A DNA stretch of 64,000 bases, from positions 53,921-117,920 of the forward strand of contig CAVIAJ010000003.1 in NCBI GenBank assembly GCA_963640855.1, given 5' to 3'. The notes under the pieces were generated by a model. It saw nothing but the letters and a program-made list of their open reading frames with translations, was not told the DNA's origin and made no database searches. The translations under genes and the position numbers were made by a program. Source of the DNA: Methanarcanum sp963640855. GTDB lineage: Archaea; Thermoplasmatota; Thermoplasmata; Methanomassiliicoccales; Methanomethylophilaceae. Shown in pieces: positions 1 to 9,280 of the stretch; the stretch's first letter is position 1, and each line of letters begins with the position of its first letter.

Positions 1-1
1 T

Positions 2-1900
2 ATCGAGGCGGAAATCTCTTCGAACGGTGTCGAAACTGTTATGTCAGAGGTCATGTCGGCCATTGACGAAAAGAACAGGATCGTTCAGAATGTCGCAGAA
101 TTGAAAGCACAGGAAGTAAGTCTTTCAAAGCTTTCCAAGCTTCCAATAAACTTAGAACTTTACAGCGGATACGAATCCATTGCAGTGTTTGTAGGATCGG
201 TCAAAGCAGATCCCACAGCGGCATTGGAGGCACTTCCCGATGCGGAGACCTTTGTGTCATTCGCAAAAGACGGAGGAGTCGCAGCGGTATTCGTGAAGAA
301 ATCCGAGAAGGATAAGGCCGCAACGGTTCTGTCCGAGTACGGATATTCCGAGATTCAGGTTCCTGCAGTCACAGGTTCGGCTGCAGATGCGCTCGCAAAG
401 ACGCAGTCCGCTATCACAGCGGCAGAGGTCGAATTGGTCAACGTCGATGCGAGAATTGCAGAATTCTCGGAGAAATACAAGACGTTCATCGTCGCATCCG
501 ATGAGGAACTATCCCTTACAGTAAAGAAGGGAGAAACACCGATGAGGATCGCGACAAGCGAGTACTCCTTCGTTATCGACGGATGGGTACCCTCAAAAGA
601 CGTCGACGGTGTCATCGCCACAATCAACGAGGCGATGGATAACAACGTCTATATTGAAATTGAAGAACAATCCAGAGGTAGGTCGCTTCACGAGGAGGCC
701 GAACAGGAACCCCGTTTCCAGAAAGCACCTACCAAGATGAAGAACGGAGCGGTCGGAAAACGTTTCGAGTTTCCGACCAAACTGATTTCGGTACCCAAAT
801 ACCAGGAAATCGATCCGTCCACAATCATCGCAATATTCTTCCCGTTCTTCTTCGGATTTATGGTGGGTGATCTCGGTTACGCGATTCCCTTCATTTGTCT
901 GGGAGCACTGGGATTGAGGCACTCCAAGACAAGGGAGTTCCAGGCAATTGGTACCGTTCTGTTCTACGGCGGTATTTGGGCTGCTATATTCGGATTCTTC
1001 TTCTTCGGAGAAATGCTGGGTATGCACTTTGTCACACCGCATCCGACGGCCGAACAGATTAAGGGAATGATTGATACAGGACTCATTTCGAGCGCTATGT
1101 CCGACTTCCACAACTGGGGTACCGCTGAATATCTGGCAATGATGGAGTACACGCATGAGATTTCATGGGAACAGCTGTTCATGAAATACACTGGTAACAT
1201 CGTTCTCATGCCTGAGTGGTTCACTGACATTATGATCAACGGTCACGGAATCAGCAAACTCGGTAAAGCAACGTTCTTACTCAAACTGAGTGTATACATG
1301 GGAATCGTCCACCTCTTCTTGGCGTACCTTATCGGATTCCTCAACGCATCCAGGATGCACGGAATCAAAGAGGGATACCTTGAGAAGGGAGGCTGGATTC
1401 TGACATTCGTGGGTATGACAGTATTCTGTTACGCACTCACGACAGTCATGTTCGGCGGTGAAGGTGTTGAGATGATGAAGCCCGCAACATGGCCTTCATC
1501 CACATTACCCATCCTGGGAGTCGGAGCATTGATTCTCGTACTCGGTGTAGCTTCATGCTTCCCCAAAGAGAAAATGCAGGCTATCCTGGAACTTCCCGGT
1601 ATCGTCGGAAATATCCTTTCGTACACACGTCTTGCGGCAATCGGTATGTCAAAAGCCGGAATGGCGCTGGCGTTCAACTATATCGCCTTTATCATGCTGG
1701 GCGGCGGTATCTTCGGTATCGTCATCTTCGTGATCGGTCACCTCATGATATGGGTCTTAGCCATCATCTCCGCAGGTCTGCACGGACTCAGGTTGCAGTA
1801 CGTGGAAATGATGAACAAATTCTTTATCGGTGGCGGTGTCGAGTATTCACCGCTCGCAGAGAAGCGTAAACACACCAAAAACAACGAAACAGAGGCATAA
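2..1900 (+). CDS. atpI: A-type ATP synthase subunit I (a-subunit), 5' partial
   Basis: Membrane stator subunit that forms the ion half-channels facing the c-ring. The reading frame is open from base 2 with no stop, so the start lies before the window; about 632 residues are visible. The N-terminal third is soluble and coiled-coil-like. From about residue 260 several hydrophobic helices follow, with the conserved arginine region LSYTRLAAIGMSKAGMA near the C-terminus, where the essential channel arginine is found in this family. It ends two bases before the c-subunit gene, so the two are one transcript. Confidence 0.96.
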   Translation: MEAEISSNGVETVMSEVMSAIDEKNRIVQNVAELKAQEVSLSKLSKLPINLELYSGYESIAVFVGSVKADPTAALEALPDAETFVSFAKDGGVAAVFVKKSEKDKAATVLSEYGYSEIQVPAVTGSAADALAKTQSAITAAEVELVNVDARIAEFSEKYKTFIVASDEELSLTVKKGETPMRIATSEYSFVIDGWVPSKDVDGVIATINEAMDNNVYIEIEEQSRGRSLHEEAEQEPRFQKAPTKMKNGAVGKRFEFPTKLISVPKYQEIDPSTIIAIFFPFFFGFMVGDLGYAIPFICLGALGLRHSKTREFQAIGTVLFYGGIWAAIFGFFFFGEMLGMHFVTPHPTAEQIKGMIDTGLISSAMSDFHNWGTAEYLAMMEYTHEISWEQLFMKYTGNIVLMPEWFTDIMINGHGISKLGKATFLLKLSVYMGIVHLFLAYLIGFLNASRMHGIKEGYLEKGGWILTFVGMTVFCYALTTVMFGGEGVEMMKPATWPSSTLPILGVGALILVLGVASCFPKEKMQAILELPGIVGNILSYTRLAAIGMSKAGMALAFNYIAFIMLGGGIFGIVIFVIGHLMIWVLAIISAGLHGLRLQYVEMMNKFFIGGGVEYSPLAEKRKHTKNNETEA

Positions 1901-1902
1901 AA

Positions 1903-2127
1903 ATGGCAACAGAAGTTGGAGCAGGATTGGCAGTTATTGGAGCAGGAATCGCAGTCGGACTTGCGGGTCTCGGTGCAGGTATGGCCGAGAAAGATGTCGG
2001 AGCAGCAGCAGTCGGTGCAATCACCGAGAACGAGAACCTCTTCGGTAAAGCAATGGTTCTCATGGTTCTTCCTGAGACAATCGTCATCTTCGGTCTTGTT
2101 ATCGCTATCCTTGCAATCATGATGTAA
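1903..2127 (+). CDS. atpK: A-type ATP synthase subunit K (c-ring proteolipid)
   Basis: Seventy-four residues forming a single hairpin of two membrane helices with a polar loop (AEKDVGAAAVGAITENENLFGK). The second helix has LPETIVIFG, whose glutamate is the ion-carrying carboxylate; the ET pair is also seen in sodium-binding rings, but the ion cannot be settled by eye. It is a simple one-hairpin c-subunit, not the duplicated or triplicated form found in some methanogens. It starts two bases after subunit I. Confidence 0.96.
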   Translation: MATEVGAGLAVIGAGIAVGLAGLGAGMAEKDVGAAAVGAITENENLFGKAMVLMVLPETIVIFGLVIAILAIMM

Positions 2128-2149
2128 ATCAGGAGTCAGGGGCCGTTTC

Positions 2150-2707
2150 ATGGCATTGAACGAAGTGAAGATGGAAATCGGCAAATCCGCCGAAGAGGCA
2201 GCGGCCAAAATCAAGGCCGAGGCCGATGCAGAGATCGCAAAGATCGCAGCGGATGCGGATGCGCAGATTTCTGTCATGAATGAAAAAGAGGAAAAGAGGC
2301 TCAAGGACGACATCGCGCGTCTGGAACGTCAGGAACTCTCCAGTGCAGATCTGGAGGGTAAGAAGATCGTTCTGGCCAAGAAGAAGGAGATCCTCGCCAA
2401 AGCATTCGATGAAGCACTTTCATCACTTGAGAATGCGCCTGCCGAAAAGAAGCTGGCTCAGTACAAGATGATGGTTGTTGCGGCATCGAAACTCATCGTA
2501 AACCCCAAGGCTTACCTTGCGGAGTGCGACAAATTCACAGCGGCAGATCTCGGCGTTTCTTCCGTGGCTACTAACAGCAGGATGACCGGCGGTATCATTT
2601 TCGAATCCGAAGACGGTACACTGGAAGTCGACATGCAGTACAGGACGGTACTTCAGACAATCTGGGACCGTGAGATCAAGAGCATCTCCGATATTCTCTT
2701 CGGGTGA
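2150..2707 (+). CDS. atpE: A-type ATP synthase subunit E (peripheral stalk)
   Basis: Peripheral-stalk subunit of 185 residues. The N-terminal half is a long charged, alanine-rich helix (EEAAAKIKAEADAEIAKIA) typical of the coiled coil that pairs with subunit H; the C-terminal half is the globular domain that caps the A3B3 head. The H subunit gene is not in the window and may lie upstream. The gene ends next to the start of subunit C. Confidence 0.94.
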   Translation: MALNEVKMEIGKSAEEAAAKIKAEADAEIAKIAADADAQISVMNEKEEKRLKDDIARLERQELSSADLEGKKIVLAKKKEILAKAFDEALSSLENAPAEKKLAQYKMMVVAASKLIVNPKAYLAECDKFTAADLGVSSVATNSRMTGGIIFESEDGTLEVDMQYRTVLQTIWDREIKSISDILFG

Positions 2708-2712
2708 AGAGT

Positions 2713-3771
2713 ATGTTCGGGCGCAATAAAGGAAAGAAAGGCAACTATGCGTACGTTGTCGCACGTGTGAAGGCTAAGAAAGCCCAGCTCATGAGCGACG
2801 ATGCCTACCAGAAGATGCTCTTGATGAGCCTTCCTGAGATCTCGCGTTTCATCAGTGAATCGGGATATCAGAAGGAGATCACTGATCTCACGGGAAAGTT
2901 CGACGGTATCAACCTTGTAGAACATGCAACGTATCAGAACATGGCAAGGATCTTCAATGACATCCTTCACTCTGCGACGGGCGAGCTCCACGATATACTC
3001 GCCATCGACCTGGAGAAATGGGATATCTGGAACCTTAAGGTGATTCTCCGCGGAAAGTCCTTCGGAATCGACGCGGACAGCATCAGAGAGGATCTCGTCC
3101 TTGCCGGAAAGCTGAGTGAAGAAGATTTGGAAAAGCTCATTTCGCTCGAATCTCAGGAAGAGATCATTACCCTTTACGGAAAGAGAACCGGCAGGTCAAT
3201 ACCTCAATCGGTTCTCGATGAGTTCAGGGAGAAAAAGAATCTCTCGATTGTCGAGGATTACCTCGATAAAAACCACTACGAAACACTCCTCGCGAGCATA
3301 GACCCTAAGGACAAACCTTACCGTCTGTATCAGAACTACATCAGGATAGAAGTAGATATGAAGAATCTCGAAACCATCCTCAAGTTGAAACTCGAGGGGG
3401 TCACCGGTGAGAAAGTCATGGACTACTACATCTCCGGTGGTAAAGAGATAGACAAGAAGCTGGCCACACAGCTTGCCAATGCGGAAACCGTTTCCGCAGC
3501 GGTTAACGATATGGCGCAACTTAGTTTCTTCGAAGAAATTAAGGACGCGCTTGATGAAGATACCAATTCGCTCAGAGGCATCGTGGCCGGACTCAAGAAA
3601 TGCAAGATGGCGGAAGCAAAGAACTTCTCGCACCTGTACCCTCTGTCGGTCATCCCCGTGATTGACTTCATGATTCACAAGGAAATCGAAGTCAACAACA
3701 TCAGGATTGTCGCAAGAGGTATCGAGAGCGGTTTGGATGCCGAGACCATCAAAGGTCTGCTGGTGATCTGA
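2713..3771 (+). CDS. atpC: A-type ATP synthase subunit C
   Basis: Funnel-shaped helical subunit (352 residues) that connects the central rotor to the c-ring; V-type subunit d family. I chose the ATG at 2713 because GGTGA lies five bases upstream, at the end of the E gene. A GTG at 2704, overlapping the E stop, is the alternative and adds three residues. The stop overlaps the F gene by one base (TGATG), which indicates translational coupling. Confidence 0.94.
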   Translation: MFGRNKGKKGNYAYVVARVKAKKAQLMSDDAYQKMLLMSLPEISRFISESGYQKEITDLTGKFDGINLVEHATYQNMARIFNDILHSATGELHDILAIDLEKWDIWNLKVILRGKSFGIDADSIREDLVLAGKLSEEDLEKLISLESQEEIITLYGKRTGRSIPQSVLDEFREKKNLSIVEDYLDKNHYETLLASIDPKDKPYRLYQNYIRIEVDMKNLETILKLKLEGVTGEKVMDYYISGGKEIDKKLATQLANAETVSAAVNDMAQLSFFEEIKDALDEDTNSLRGIVAGLKKCKMAEAKNFSHLYPLSVIPVIDFMIHKEIEVNNIRIVARGIESGLDAETIKGLLVI

Positions 3772-4076
3772 TGGAAATAGCAGTATTAGGAAATGAGGAA
3801 TTCGTGCTGGGATTCAGGCTTGCCGGTCTCAGGCGTGTTTTCGTTGCCCACCCTGAAGATTATCAGGAGAAGATCACCGAAGCGATGGCGGATCCCGAAA
3901 TCGGAATTCTTGCCGTCGACGGAGAGGATCTCAAGAACCTCACACCGCAGATGAGGGCAAAAGTGACTGATTCGATCAGTCCTGTCATTGTCACAGTAGG
4001 CGGTGCGGGAATGGGCGATCTTCGTGAGAAGATCAAGAGAGCGATTGGCGTTGATTTATACAAAGAGGATGAGTAA
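3771..4076 (+). CDS. atpF: A-type ATP synthase subunit F
   Basis: Small central-stalk subunit of 101 residues with the Rossmann-like fold of the V-type F family. The start MEIAVLGNEEFVLGFRLAG is the classical beginning of this family (a short beta strand followed by a helix reading GFRLAG). It overlaps the subunit C stop by one base, and the A subunit starts directly after its stop codon. Confidence 0.95.
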   Translation: MEIAVLGNEEFVLGFRLAGLRRVFVAHPEDYQEKITEAMADPEIGILAVDGEDLKNLTPQMRAKVTDSISPVIVTVGGAGMGDLREKIKRAIGVDLYKEDE

Positions 4077-5804
4077 ATGAGCAATGAAGGAAAGATTTAC
4101 AGAGTCGCAGGACCTGTAGTTACCGCCGTCGGTATCTCTCCCCGTATGTACGATGTCGTACACGTCGGAAACGAGATGCTGATGGGTGAAGTCATCAAGA
4201 TCGTTGGTGACTACTCTATCATCCAGGTTTATGAGGATACGTCCGGCGTGAAACCGGGAGAACCGGTCACAAACACCGGCCGTCCGCTCGTTGCGGAACT
4301 CGGCCCCGGACTTTTGCACTCCGTTTATGACGGAATTCAGAGGCCGCTGGCAGTTCTTCAGGAGAAAATGGGAGACTTCATTCTCCGTGGAGTTTCCGCA
4401 CCTGGATTGGACAGAGAAGCAAAATGGGATTTCAAACCCGTCGTCAACAAGGGCGATGTAGTTGAACCCGGACAGATTATCGGAACAGTTATGGAAGGCA
4501 CCATGGAGCACAGAATCCTCTGCCCCGTTGATGTACGCGGTACGGTCGATGATATCAAAGCCGGAAGTTTCACTGTCGAAGAGACAGTTGCGACAATCGG
4601 CGGAAAAGATGTCATCATGATGCAGAAATGGCCTGTCCGTGTACCCAGGCCTGTCAAAGAGAAGCACCAGCCTAATGTGCCTCTCGTAACAGGAATGAGG
4701 GTTCTCGACTCCGTGTTCCCCCTCGCAAAAGGAGGAGCGGCCGCAATCCCCGGTGGATTCGGTACAGGAAAGACGGTTACACAGCAGCAGCTTGCAAAAT
4801 GGTCCGATGCTGAAATCGTCGTTTACATCGGATGCGGAGAGCGCGGAAACGAGATGACAGAAGTTCTTACAGAGTTCCCTGAACTGGTCGATCCTAAGAC
4901 AGGAAACCCCCTTATGAACAGGACAGTCCTCATCGCCAACACATCCAACATGCCTGTCGCGGCAAGAGAAGCATCCGTTTACACAGGAATGACCATCGCC
5001 GAGTACTACAGGGATATGGGTTACAACGTCGCACTTATGGCCGACTCCACCTCCAGGTGGGCAGAGGCTATGCGTGAAATTTCATCCAGGCTTGAAGAAA
5101 TGCCCGGAGAAGAGGGTTACCCTGCATACCTCGCAGGAAGGCTCTCGGAGTTCTACGAGCGTGCATGTTACGCAACATCGCTCTGCGGTAAAGACGGTTC
5201 GATCTCCGTTATTGGTGCGGTTTCACCTCCAGGAGGAGATATTTCGGAACCTGTTTCACAGAACACCCTCCGTATCGTCCGTGTCTTCTGGGCACTTGAT
5301 ACAAAATTGAGGGAGAGGCGTCACTTCCCGACCATCAACTGGCTTACGTCATACACACTGTACGACAACCAGCTCAAAGACTGGTACGTGAAGAACGTCG
5401 ACCCGTCCTTCCCCGCACTCAGGGAATGGGCAATGCAGATTCTGCAGAAGGAATCGGAACTTCAGGAAATCGTTCAGCTGGTCGGTTCGGACGCACTGCC
5501 TGACGATCAGAAGATCACTCTCGAAGTTTCGAAGATGGTCCGTGAGATCTTCCTGCAGCAGAACGCATACGATCCCGTGGATACCTACTGTCCCATGTCA
5601 AGGCAGTTCATGATGCTCAAACTTATCAAGAAGTTCTCAGACCTGGCTCAGAAGGCGCTTCTTGCAGGTGCGACTGTCGATAAGATTGTCGGAATCCCCG
5701 CAAGGCAGAGATTCATCAGATCCAAGTACGAAGAGACCATCGACGACGAACTTGCAGCAATCGACAAAGACTTCGACGAGCAGTTCAAACAGTTGGGGGC
5801 ATAA
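4077..5804 (+). CDS. atpA: A-type ATP synthase catalytic subunit A
   Basis: Catalytic ATPase subunit of 575 residues, the normal length for an intein-free A subunit. The P-loop is GGFGTGKTV near residue 228, and the bulge region typical of A/V catalytic subunits (about residues 110-200) is present. CGERGNEMTE and the ALMADSTSRWAEAMRE segment are conserved catalytic and adenine-site regions. Together with B it forms the hexameric head. The start follows the F stop without a gap. Confidence 0.98.
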   Translation: MSNEGKIYRVAGPVVTAVGISPRMYDVVHVGNEMLMGEVIKIVGDYSIIQVYEDTSGVKPGEPVTNTGRPLVAELGPGLLHSVYDGIQRPLAVLQEKMGDFILRGVSAPGLDREAKWDFKPVVNKGDVVEPGQIIGTVMEGTMEHRILCPVDVRGTVDDIKAGSFTVEETVATIGGKDVIMMQKWPVRVPRPVKEKHQPNVPLVTGMRVLDSVFPLAKGGAAAIPGGFGTGKTVTQQQLAKWSDAEIVVYIGCGERGNEMTEVLTEFPELVDPKTGNPLMNRTVLIANTSNMPVAAREASVYTGMTIAEYYRDMGYNVALMADSTSRWAEAMREISSRLEEMPGEEGYPAYLAGRLSEFYERACYATSLCGKDGSISVIGAVSPPGGDISEPVSQNTLRIVRVFWALDTKLRERRHFPTINWLTSYTLYDNQLKDWYVKNVDPSFPALREWAMQILQKESELQEIVQLVGSDALPDDQKITLEVSKMVREIFLQQNAYDPVDTYCPMSRQFMMLKLIKKFSDLAQKALLAGATVDKIVGIPARQRFIRSKYEETIDDELAAIDKDFDEQFKQLGA

Positions 5805-5806
5805 AT

Positions 5807-7189
5807 ATGGCAGAAGTATCCAAAGAGTACAAGACAATCTCACAGATTGCAGGACCTCTCGTCTTCGTAAAGAAGACAGAGCCTATCGCATACGGTGAAT
5901 TGGTCAGTGTCAGGCTGTCGGACGGTTCGATGAAGAGAGGAGAAGTTCTCGATACATCGGACGATATCGTCGTTGTTCAGGTATACGAAGGAACAACAGG
6001 TATCGACAGAGATGCATCCGTCCGTTTCCTCGGCGAAACAATGAAGATGCCTGTCTCGAAAGACATGCTCGGAAGGATTCTCACAGGTGCTGGTGAACCT
6101 CTTGACGGAGGACCCGCAATCACACCCGAAGAGAAACTCGATATCGTCGGAGCGGCTATCAACCCCTGGGCAAGAGACAACCCGTCGGATTTCATCCAGA
6201 CAGGTATCTCCACCATCGACTGTATGAACACTCTCGTCAGAGGACAGAAGCTTCCTATCTTCTCAGGATCCGGTCTTCCCCACAACGATCTGGCTCTTCA
6301 GATTGCAAGGCAGGCAAAGGTCAGAGGAGAGAACGAAGAGTTCGCTGTCGTGTTCATCGCAATGGGTATCACCAACGAAGAGAAACAGACCTTTATGAAG
6401 GAATTCGAGAGGACCGGTGCTTTGAAGAATGCTGTGGTCTTCCTGAACCTCGCAGACGACCCTGCAGCAGAGCGTATCATCACACCCAGGCTCGGTCTTA
6501 CGACCGCTGAGTATATGGCATTCGAGCTCGGAATGCAGGTTCTTGTCATCATGACAGATGTTACTAACTACTGTGAAGCACTCCGTCAGATCGGTGCAGC
6601 CCGTGAGGAAGTGCCCGGAAGGCGCGGTTACCCCGGTTACATGTACACCAACCTTGCACAGCTCTACGAGCGTGCCGGAAGGATCAAGGGTAAGAAGGGA
6701 TCGGTTACACAGATTCCTATCCTTTCAATGCCCGGTGACGATATCACCCACCCGATCCCCGATCTTTCAGGTTACATCACCGAGGGTCAGATCGTTATGT
6801 CGAGGGAACTCCACCGTGCAGGTATCTACCCGCCGGTAAACGTTTCGTCATCCCTGTCAAGGCTGATGGGTGGAGGTACCGGAGAAGGCAAGACACGTGA
6901 AGACCACAAGGGAGTATCGGATCAGCTCTATGCGGCATACGCAGAGGGTAAGGATCTCCGCGGTCTCGTGGCTATTGTCGGTGAGGAATCACTGTCCGAG
7001 AAAGACAGGAAACTCCTGCACTTCGCAGATCTCTTCGAGGACAAATTTGTCCGCCAGGGACACGACGAGGACCGTTCGATCGAGGATTCACTCTCGATTG
7101 CATGGGATCTCATCGCAACACTCGACGAAGACCAGATCACAAGGATTAGCAGGAAGTACATCGAGAAGTACCTCCCTAAGAAAGAGTGA
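5807..7189 (+). CDS. atpB: A-type ATP synthase regulatory subunit B
   Basis: Non-catalytic nucleotide-binding partner of subunit A, 460 residues. In place of a P-loop it has FSGSGLPHNDLALQIA, the hallmark of B subunits. PGRRGYPGYMYTNLAQLYERAG is also conserved. It starts two bases after the A stop, and its stop codon abuts the D gene. Confidence 0.98.
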   Translation: MAEVSKEYKTISQIAGPLVFVKKTEPIAYGELVSVRLSDGSMKRGEVLDTSDDIVVVQVYEGTTGIDRDASVRFLGETMKMPVSKDMLGRILTGAGEPLDGGPAITPEEKLDIVGAAINPWARDNPSDFIQTGISTIDCMNTLVRGQKLPIFSGSGLPHNDLALQIARQAKVRGENEEFAVVFIAMGITNEEKQTFMKEFERTGALKNAVVFLNLADDPAAERIITPRLGLTTAEYMAFELGMQVLVIMTDVTNYCEALRQIGAAREEVPGRRGYPGYMYTNLAQLYERAGRIKGKKGSVTQIPILSMPGDDITHPIPDLSGYITEGQIVMSRELHRAGIYPPVNVSSSLSRLMGGGTGEGKTREDHKGVSDQLYAAYAEGKDLRGLVAIVGEESLSEKDRKLLHFADLFEDKFVRQGHDEDRSIEDSLSIAWDLIATLDEDQITRISRKYIEKYLPKKE

Positions 7190-7194
7190 GTTCC

Positions 7195-7830
7195 ATGCCT
7201 AGCCACGATATCACCCCGACACGTTCGGTTCTCATCGAACTGAAGAACAAGATCAAGACAACCAAAAACGGTTACAAGATCATGAAGATGAAGAGAGACG
7301 GTCTCATCATCGAGTTCTTCGAAGTGATGGAGAAAGCGAAGGAGATGAGAGGATCCGTTGCATCGGACTACCAGTCCGCTATGCTGAAGATCTCCATAGC
7401 CAGAGCAGTTGAAGGTGAGATTGCGGTCAAGAGCGCGGCATATGCCCTTAAGACGGAACCCAAGGTCAAGGTCGGAAGCAAGAGCATCATGGGAATGATG
7501 GTTCCCAAGGTAGAAGCAGATGTGACACACATAGACATCCTGAACAAGGGATACGGTGTCATTTCTACCTCCCCTTACATCGAGGAAGCCTCAGTGGCTT
7601 TCGAGAAGTTGCTGGAGACCATCATCCGTGCTGCCGAGATTGAGACTACGATGAAGAGACTCCTCGATGAAATCGAGAAGACCAAGAGAAGAGTCAACGC
7701 TATGGAGTTCAAACTCATCCCCGAGCTTGAAGAATCGATGAGATTCGTTAAGTTCACGCTCGAGGAGATGGACAGGGAGAACACCAACCGTCTCAAGTTC
7801 CTGAAAGGAAAGGGCGAGGTCGCGGAATAA
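7195..7830 (+). CDS. atpD: A-type ATP synthase subunit D (central shaft)
   Basis: Central rotor shaft subunit, 211 residues, mostly two long antiparallel helices. The N-terminus MPSHDITPTRSVLIELKNKI matches the family, so I prefer the ATG at 7195; a GTG at 7186 overlapping the B stop is the alternative. The C-terminal helix contains RRVNAMEFKLIPELE, a strongly conserved D-subunit stretch. One base separates its stop from the next small gene. Confidence 0.96.
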   Translation: MPSHDITPTRSVLIELKNKIKTTKNGYKIMKMKRDGLIIEFFEVMEKAKEMRGSVASDYQSAMLKISIARAVEGEIAVKSAAYALKTEPKVKVGSKSIMGMMVPKVEADVTHIDILNKGYGVISTSPYIEEASVAFEKLLETIIRAAEIETTMKRLLDEIEKTKRRVNAMEFKLIPELEESMRFVKFTLEEMDRENTNRLKFLKGKGEVAE

Positions 7831-7831
7831 G

Positions 7832-7984
7832 ATGAAATCGATTGAGGATTTCTATCTGGACATCAAGAACGATCCTGTAAAACTCGCAAGAGCGTTCAAG
7901 ATAATCTGGATAGTGTCCTATTCGATGCTCTTACTCGGCTTCATACTCATCATCTGGGCACTGGTGGATCAAACACTGTTGTGA
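7832..7984 (+). CDS. Small single-span membrane protein at the end of the ATP synthase operon
   Basis: An ATG at 7832, one base after the subunit D stop, opens a 50-residue frame. It has a charged N-terminal part (MKSIEDFYLDIKNDPVKLAR) and one hydrophobic helix (IIWIVSYSMLLLGFILIIWA), then a short polar tail. It lies before the terminator hairpin of the operon, so it is probably transcribed with it. I do not recognise the family. The position suggests a membrane accessory of the ATP synthase, but that is inference from context only. Confidence 0.7.
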   Translation: MKSIEDFYLDIKNDPVKLARAFKIIWIVSYSMLLLGFILIIWALVDQTLL

Positions 7985-7988
7985 CCGC

Positions 7989-8010
7989 GATGGCGGCTTA
8001 TGCCGCCATC
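7989..8010 (+). terminator. Hairpin terminator of the ATP synthase operon
   Basis: Perfect 9-bp inverted repeat, GATGGCGGC and GCCGCCATC, around a TTAT loop, beginning five bases after the 50-residue gene. It marks the likely end of the operon. Confidence 0.75.
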
Positions 8011-8090
8011 CGTAAACACTTTATCACCGTATCAATCAATGCAGATCCCGCTGTTTTTAACGTGTTGGCAAATTTGTACCGACACTAGGG

Positions 8091-8106
8091 TTATTATAAT
8101 AATAAA
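8091..8106 (+). promoter_or_regulatory. TATA-like promoter of the acyltransferase gene
   Basis: A/T run TTATTATAATAATAAA about 30-40 bases before the ATG at 8135, the expected place for an archaeal TATA box giving a short leader. Confidence 0.5.
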
Positions 8107-8134
8107 CAATCACACAACCGAAGGCAGACACCAC

Positions 8135-9280
8135 ATGGAGGGAAAAGTTCAGGGTCGTCTGAAGACGATTGATATGCTGAAAGGCATAGCGATCTTCGGA
8201 CTGGTGATGATTCATTTTGTTTTCGTTACATCCGGTACGGGTGAAGATTCGAAACCGTCACCGCTGTTCGAATTCGTTTACTGTTATCTTTTCATGTTCT
8301 TTGTCATTTCAGGTTATTTCTACAGGCCCGAAAGAGGATTCTGCAATAATGTGAAAAAACGTATTTCGCAGATTCTCGTCGTGTATGTTGCATGTACGGT
8401 TCTGCTGACAGCCGTAATGTTCGTCTACCTTTCAATGACAGGATACGATCTCAATATCGCGGACCTTCCGGAAGTCATATGGAAATGTCTTATCGGTAAG
8501 ACTGCATTCAATCAGTACGGTACCGCCGTTTCAATGTACGGCGTGTTCGAAATAGGTCAGGGATACTATTACCTTGAGATTATGATGGTCGGTTTCATCA
8601 TATTCTACGCAGTGGCGGATTGGGCACTGAAGGATGTCAAAAGAACGGCTTTTACGATATTCATTCTGGCAACCGTCACATGTTTACTGGTTGAGGTTGT
8701 CGCCGTAAAACTTCCGTTCTACGCAGAGAGCGGACCTCTTGCGGCTGCATTGATGCTTATCGGTGCCGTTCTCGGAAAATACAAGGTTGTGGAATTTGTC
8801 GAGAACGGATGGCGTACGAAACGCTATTGGATTATCTTCGCTGCAATGTTGGCAGTAGGAATTGTATTTGCTGTATTCTTCCCCACGGGATTGAGATTCA
8901 ATCTCTCACGTTACGGAGCATACGGGGGGTGGTCCGCATACACATTCCTGATATTGGCATGTTCGTGCGGATATGTTCTGGTGGTAATGTCATTCCTGCT
9001 TTCGAGGATTTCCGGTCTTTCGACGGTATTTACGTTCCTCGGCGAGCACACGCTTACAATCCTTGTTATGCATACGTTCTACGGAAAACTTCTGGTTTCT
9101 CCGTTTTATACGTTCAATCTTGTCAATTACACCCCGGTTCTTCCGATGGCACAGGGATTCGCCGTCGCATTGACGGCTATCGTACTGAGTATCATAACCG
9201 GATGCATAGCGACTAAAGCCAGAGATTACATGAGAGCGCACAGATCAGTTTCTGAAGTTCTTCATGGACACAACGCCTGA
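8135..9280 (+). CDS. Membrane acyltransferase, acyltransferase-3 family
   Basis: Integral membrane protein of 381 residues with about ten hydrophobic helices. The N-terminal GRLKTIDMLKGIAIFGLVMIHF carries the family pattern (R..(I/L)D.L+G.A...M...H), with the histidine thought to be catalytic; VISGYFYR matches the next conserved block. Such enzymes acylate sugars, lipids or peptides at the membrane; the substrate is unknown here. The frame is open upstream to 8000 but the ATG at 8135 fits both the TATA position and the family start. Its 3' end overlaps the convergent DP1 gene by 36 bases. Confidence 0.85.
   Translation: MEGKVQGRLKTIDMLKGIAIFGLVMIHFVFVTSGTGEDSKPSPLFEFVYCYLFMFFVISGYFYRPERGFCNNVKKRISQILVVYVACTVLLTAVMFVYLSMTGYDLNIADLPEVIWKCLIGKTAFNQYGTAVSMYGVFEIGQGYYYLEIMMVGFIIFYAVADWALKDVKRTAFTIFILATVTCLLVEVVAVKLPFYAESGPLAAALMLIGAVLGKYKVVEFVENGWRTKRYWIIFAAMLAVGIVFAVFFPTGLRFNLSRYGAYGGWSAYTFLILACSCGYVLVVMSFLLSRISGLSTVFTFLGEHTLTILVMHTFYGKLLVSPFYTFNLVNYTPVLPMAQGFAVALTAIVLSIITGCIATKARDYMRAHRSVSEVLHGHNA

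Noticed and set aside
8000..8134. Upstream extension of the acyltransferase frame
   Set aside because: It runs through the terminator and the TATA region and adds residues unlike the family; ATG 8135 is better placed.
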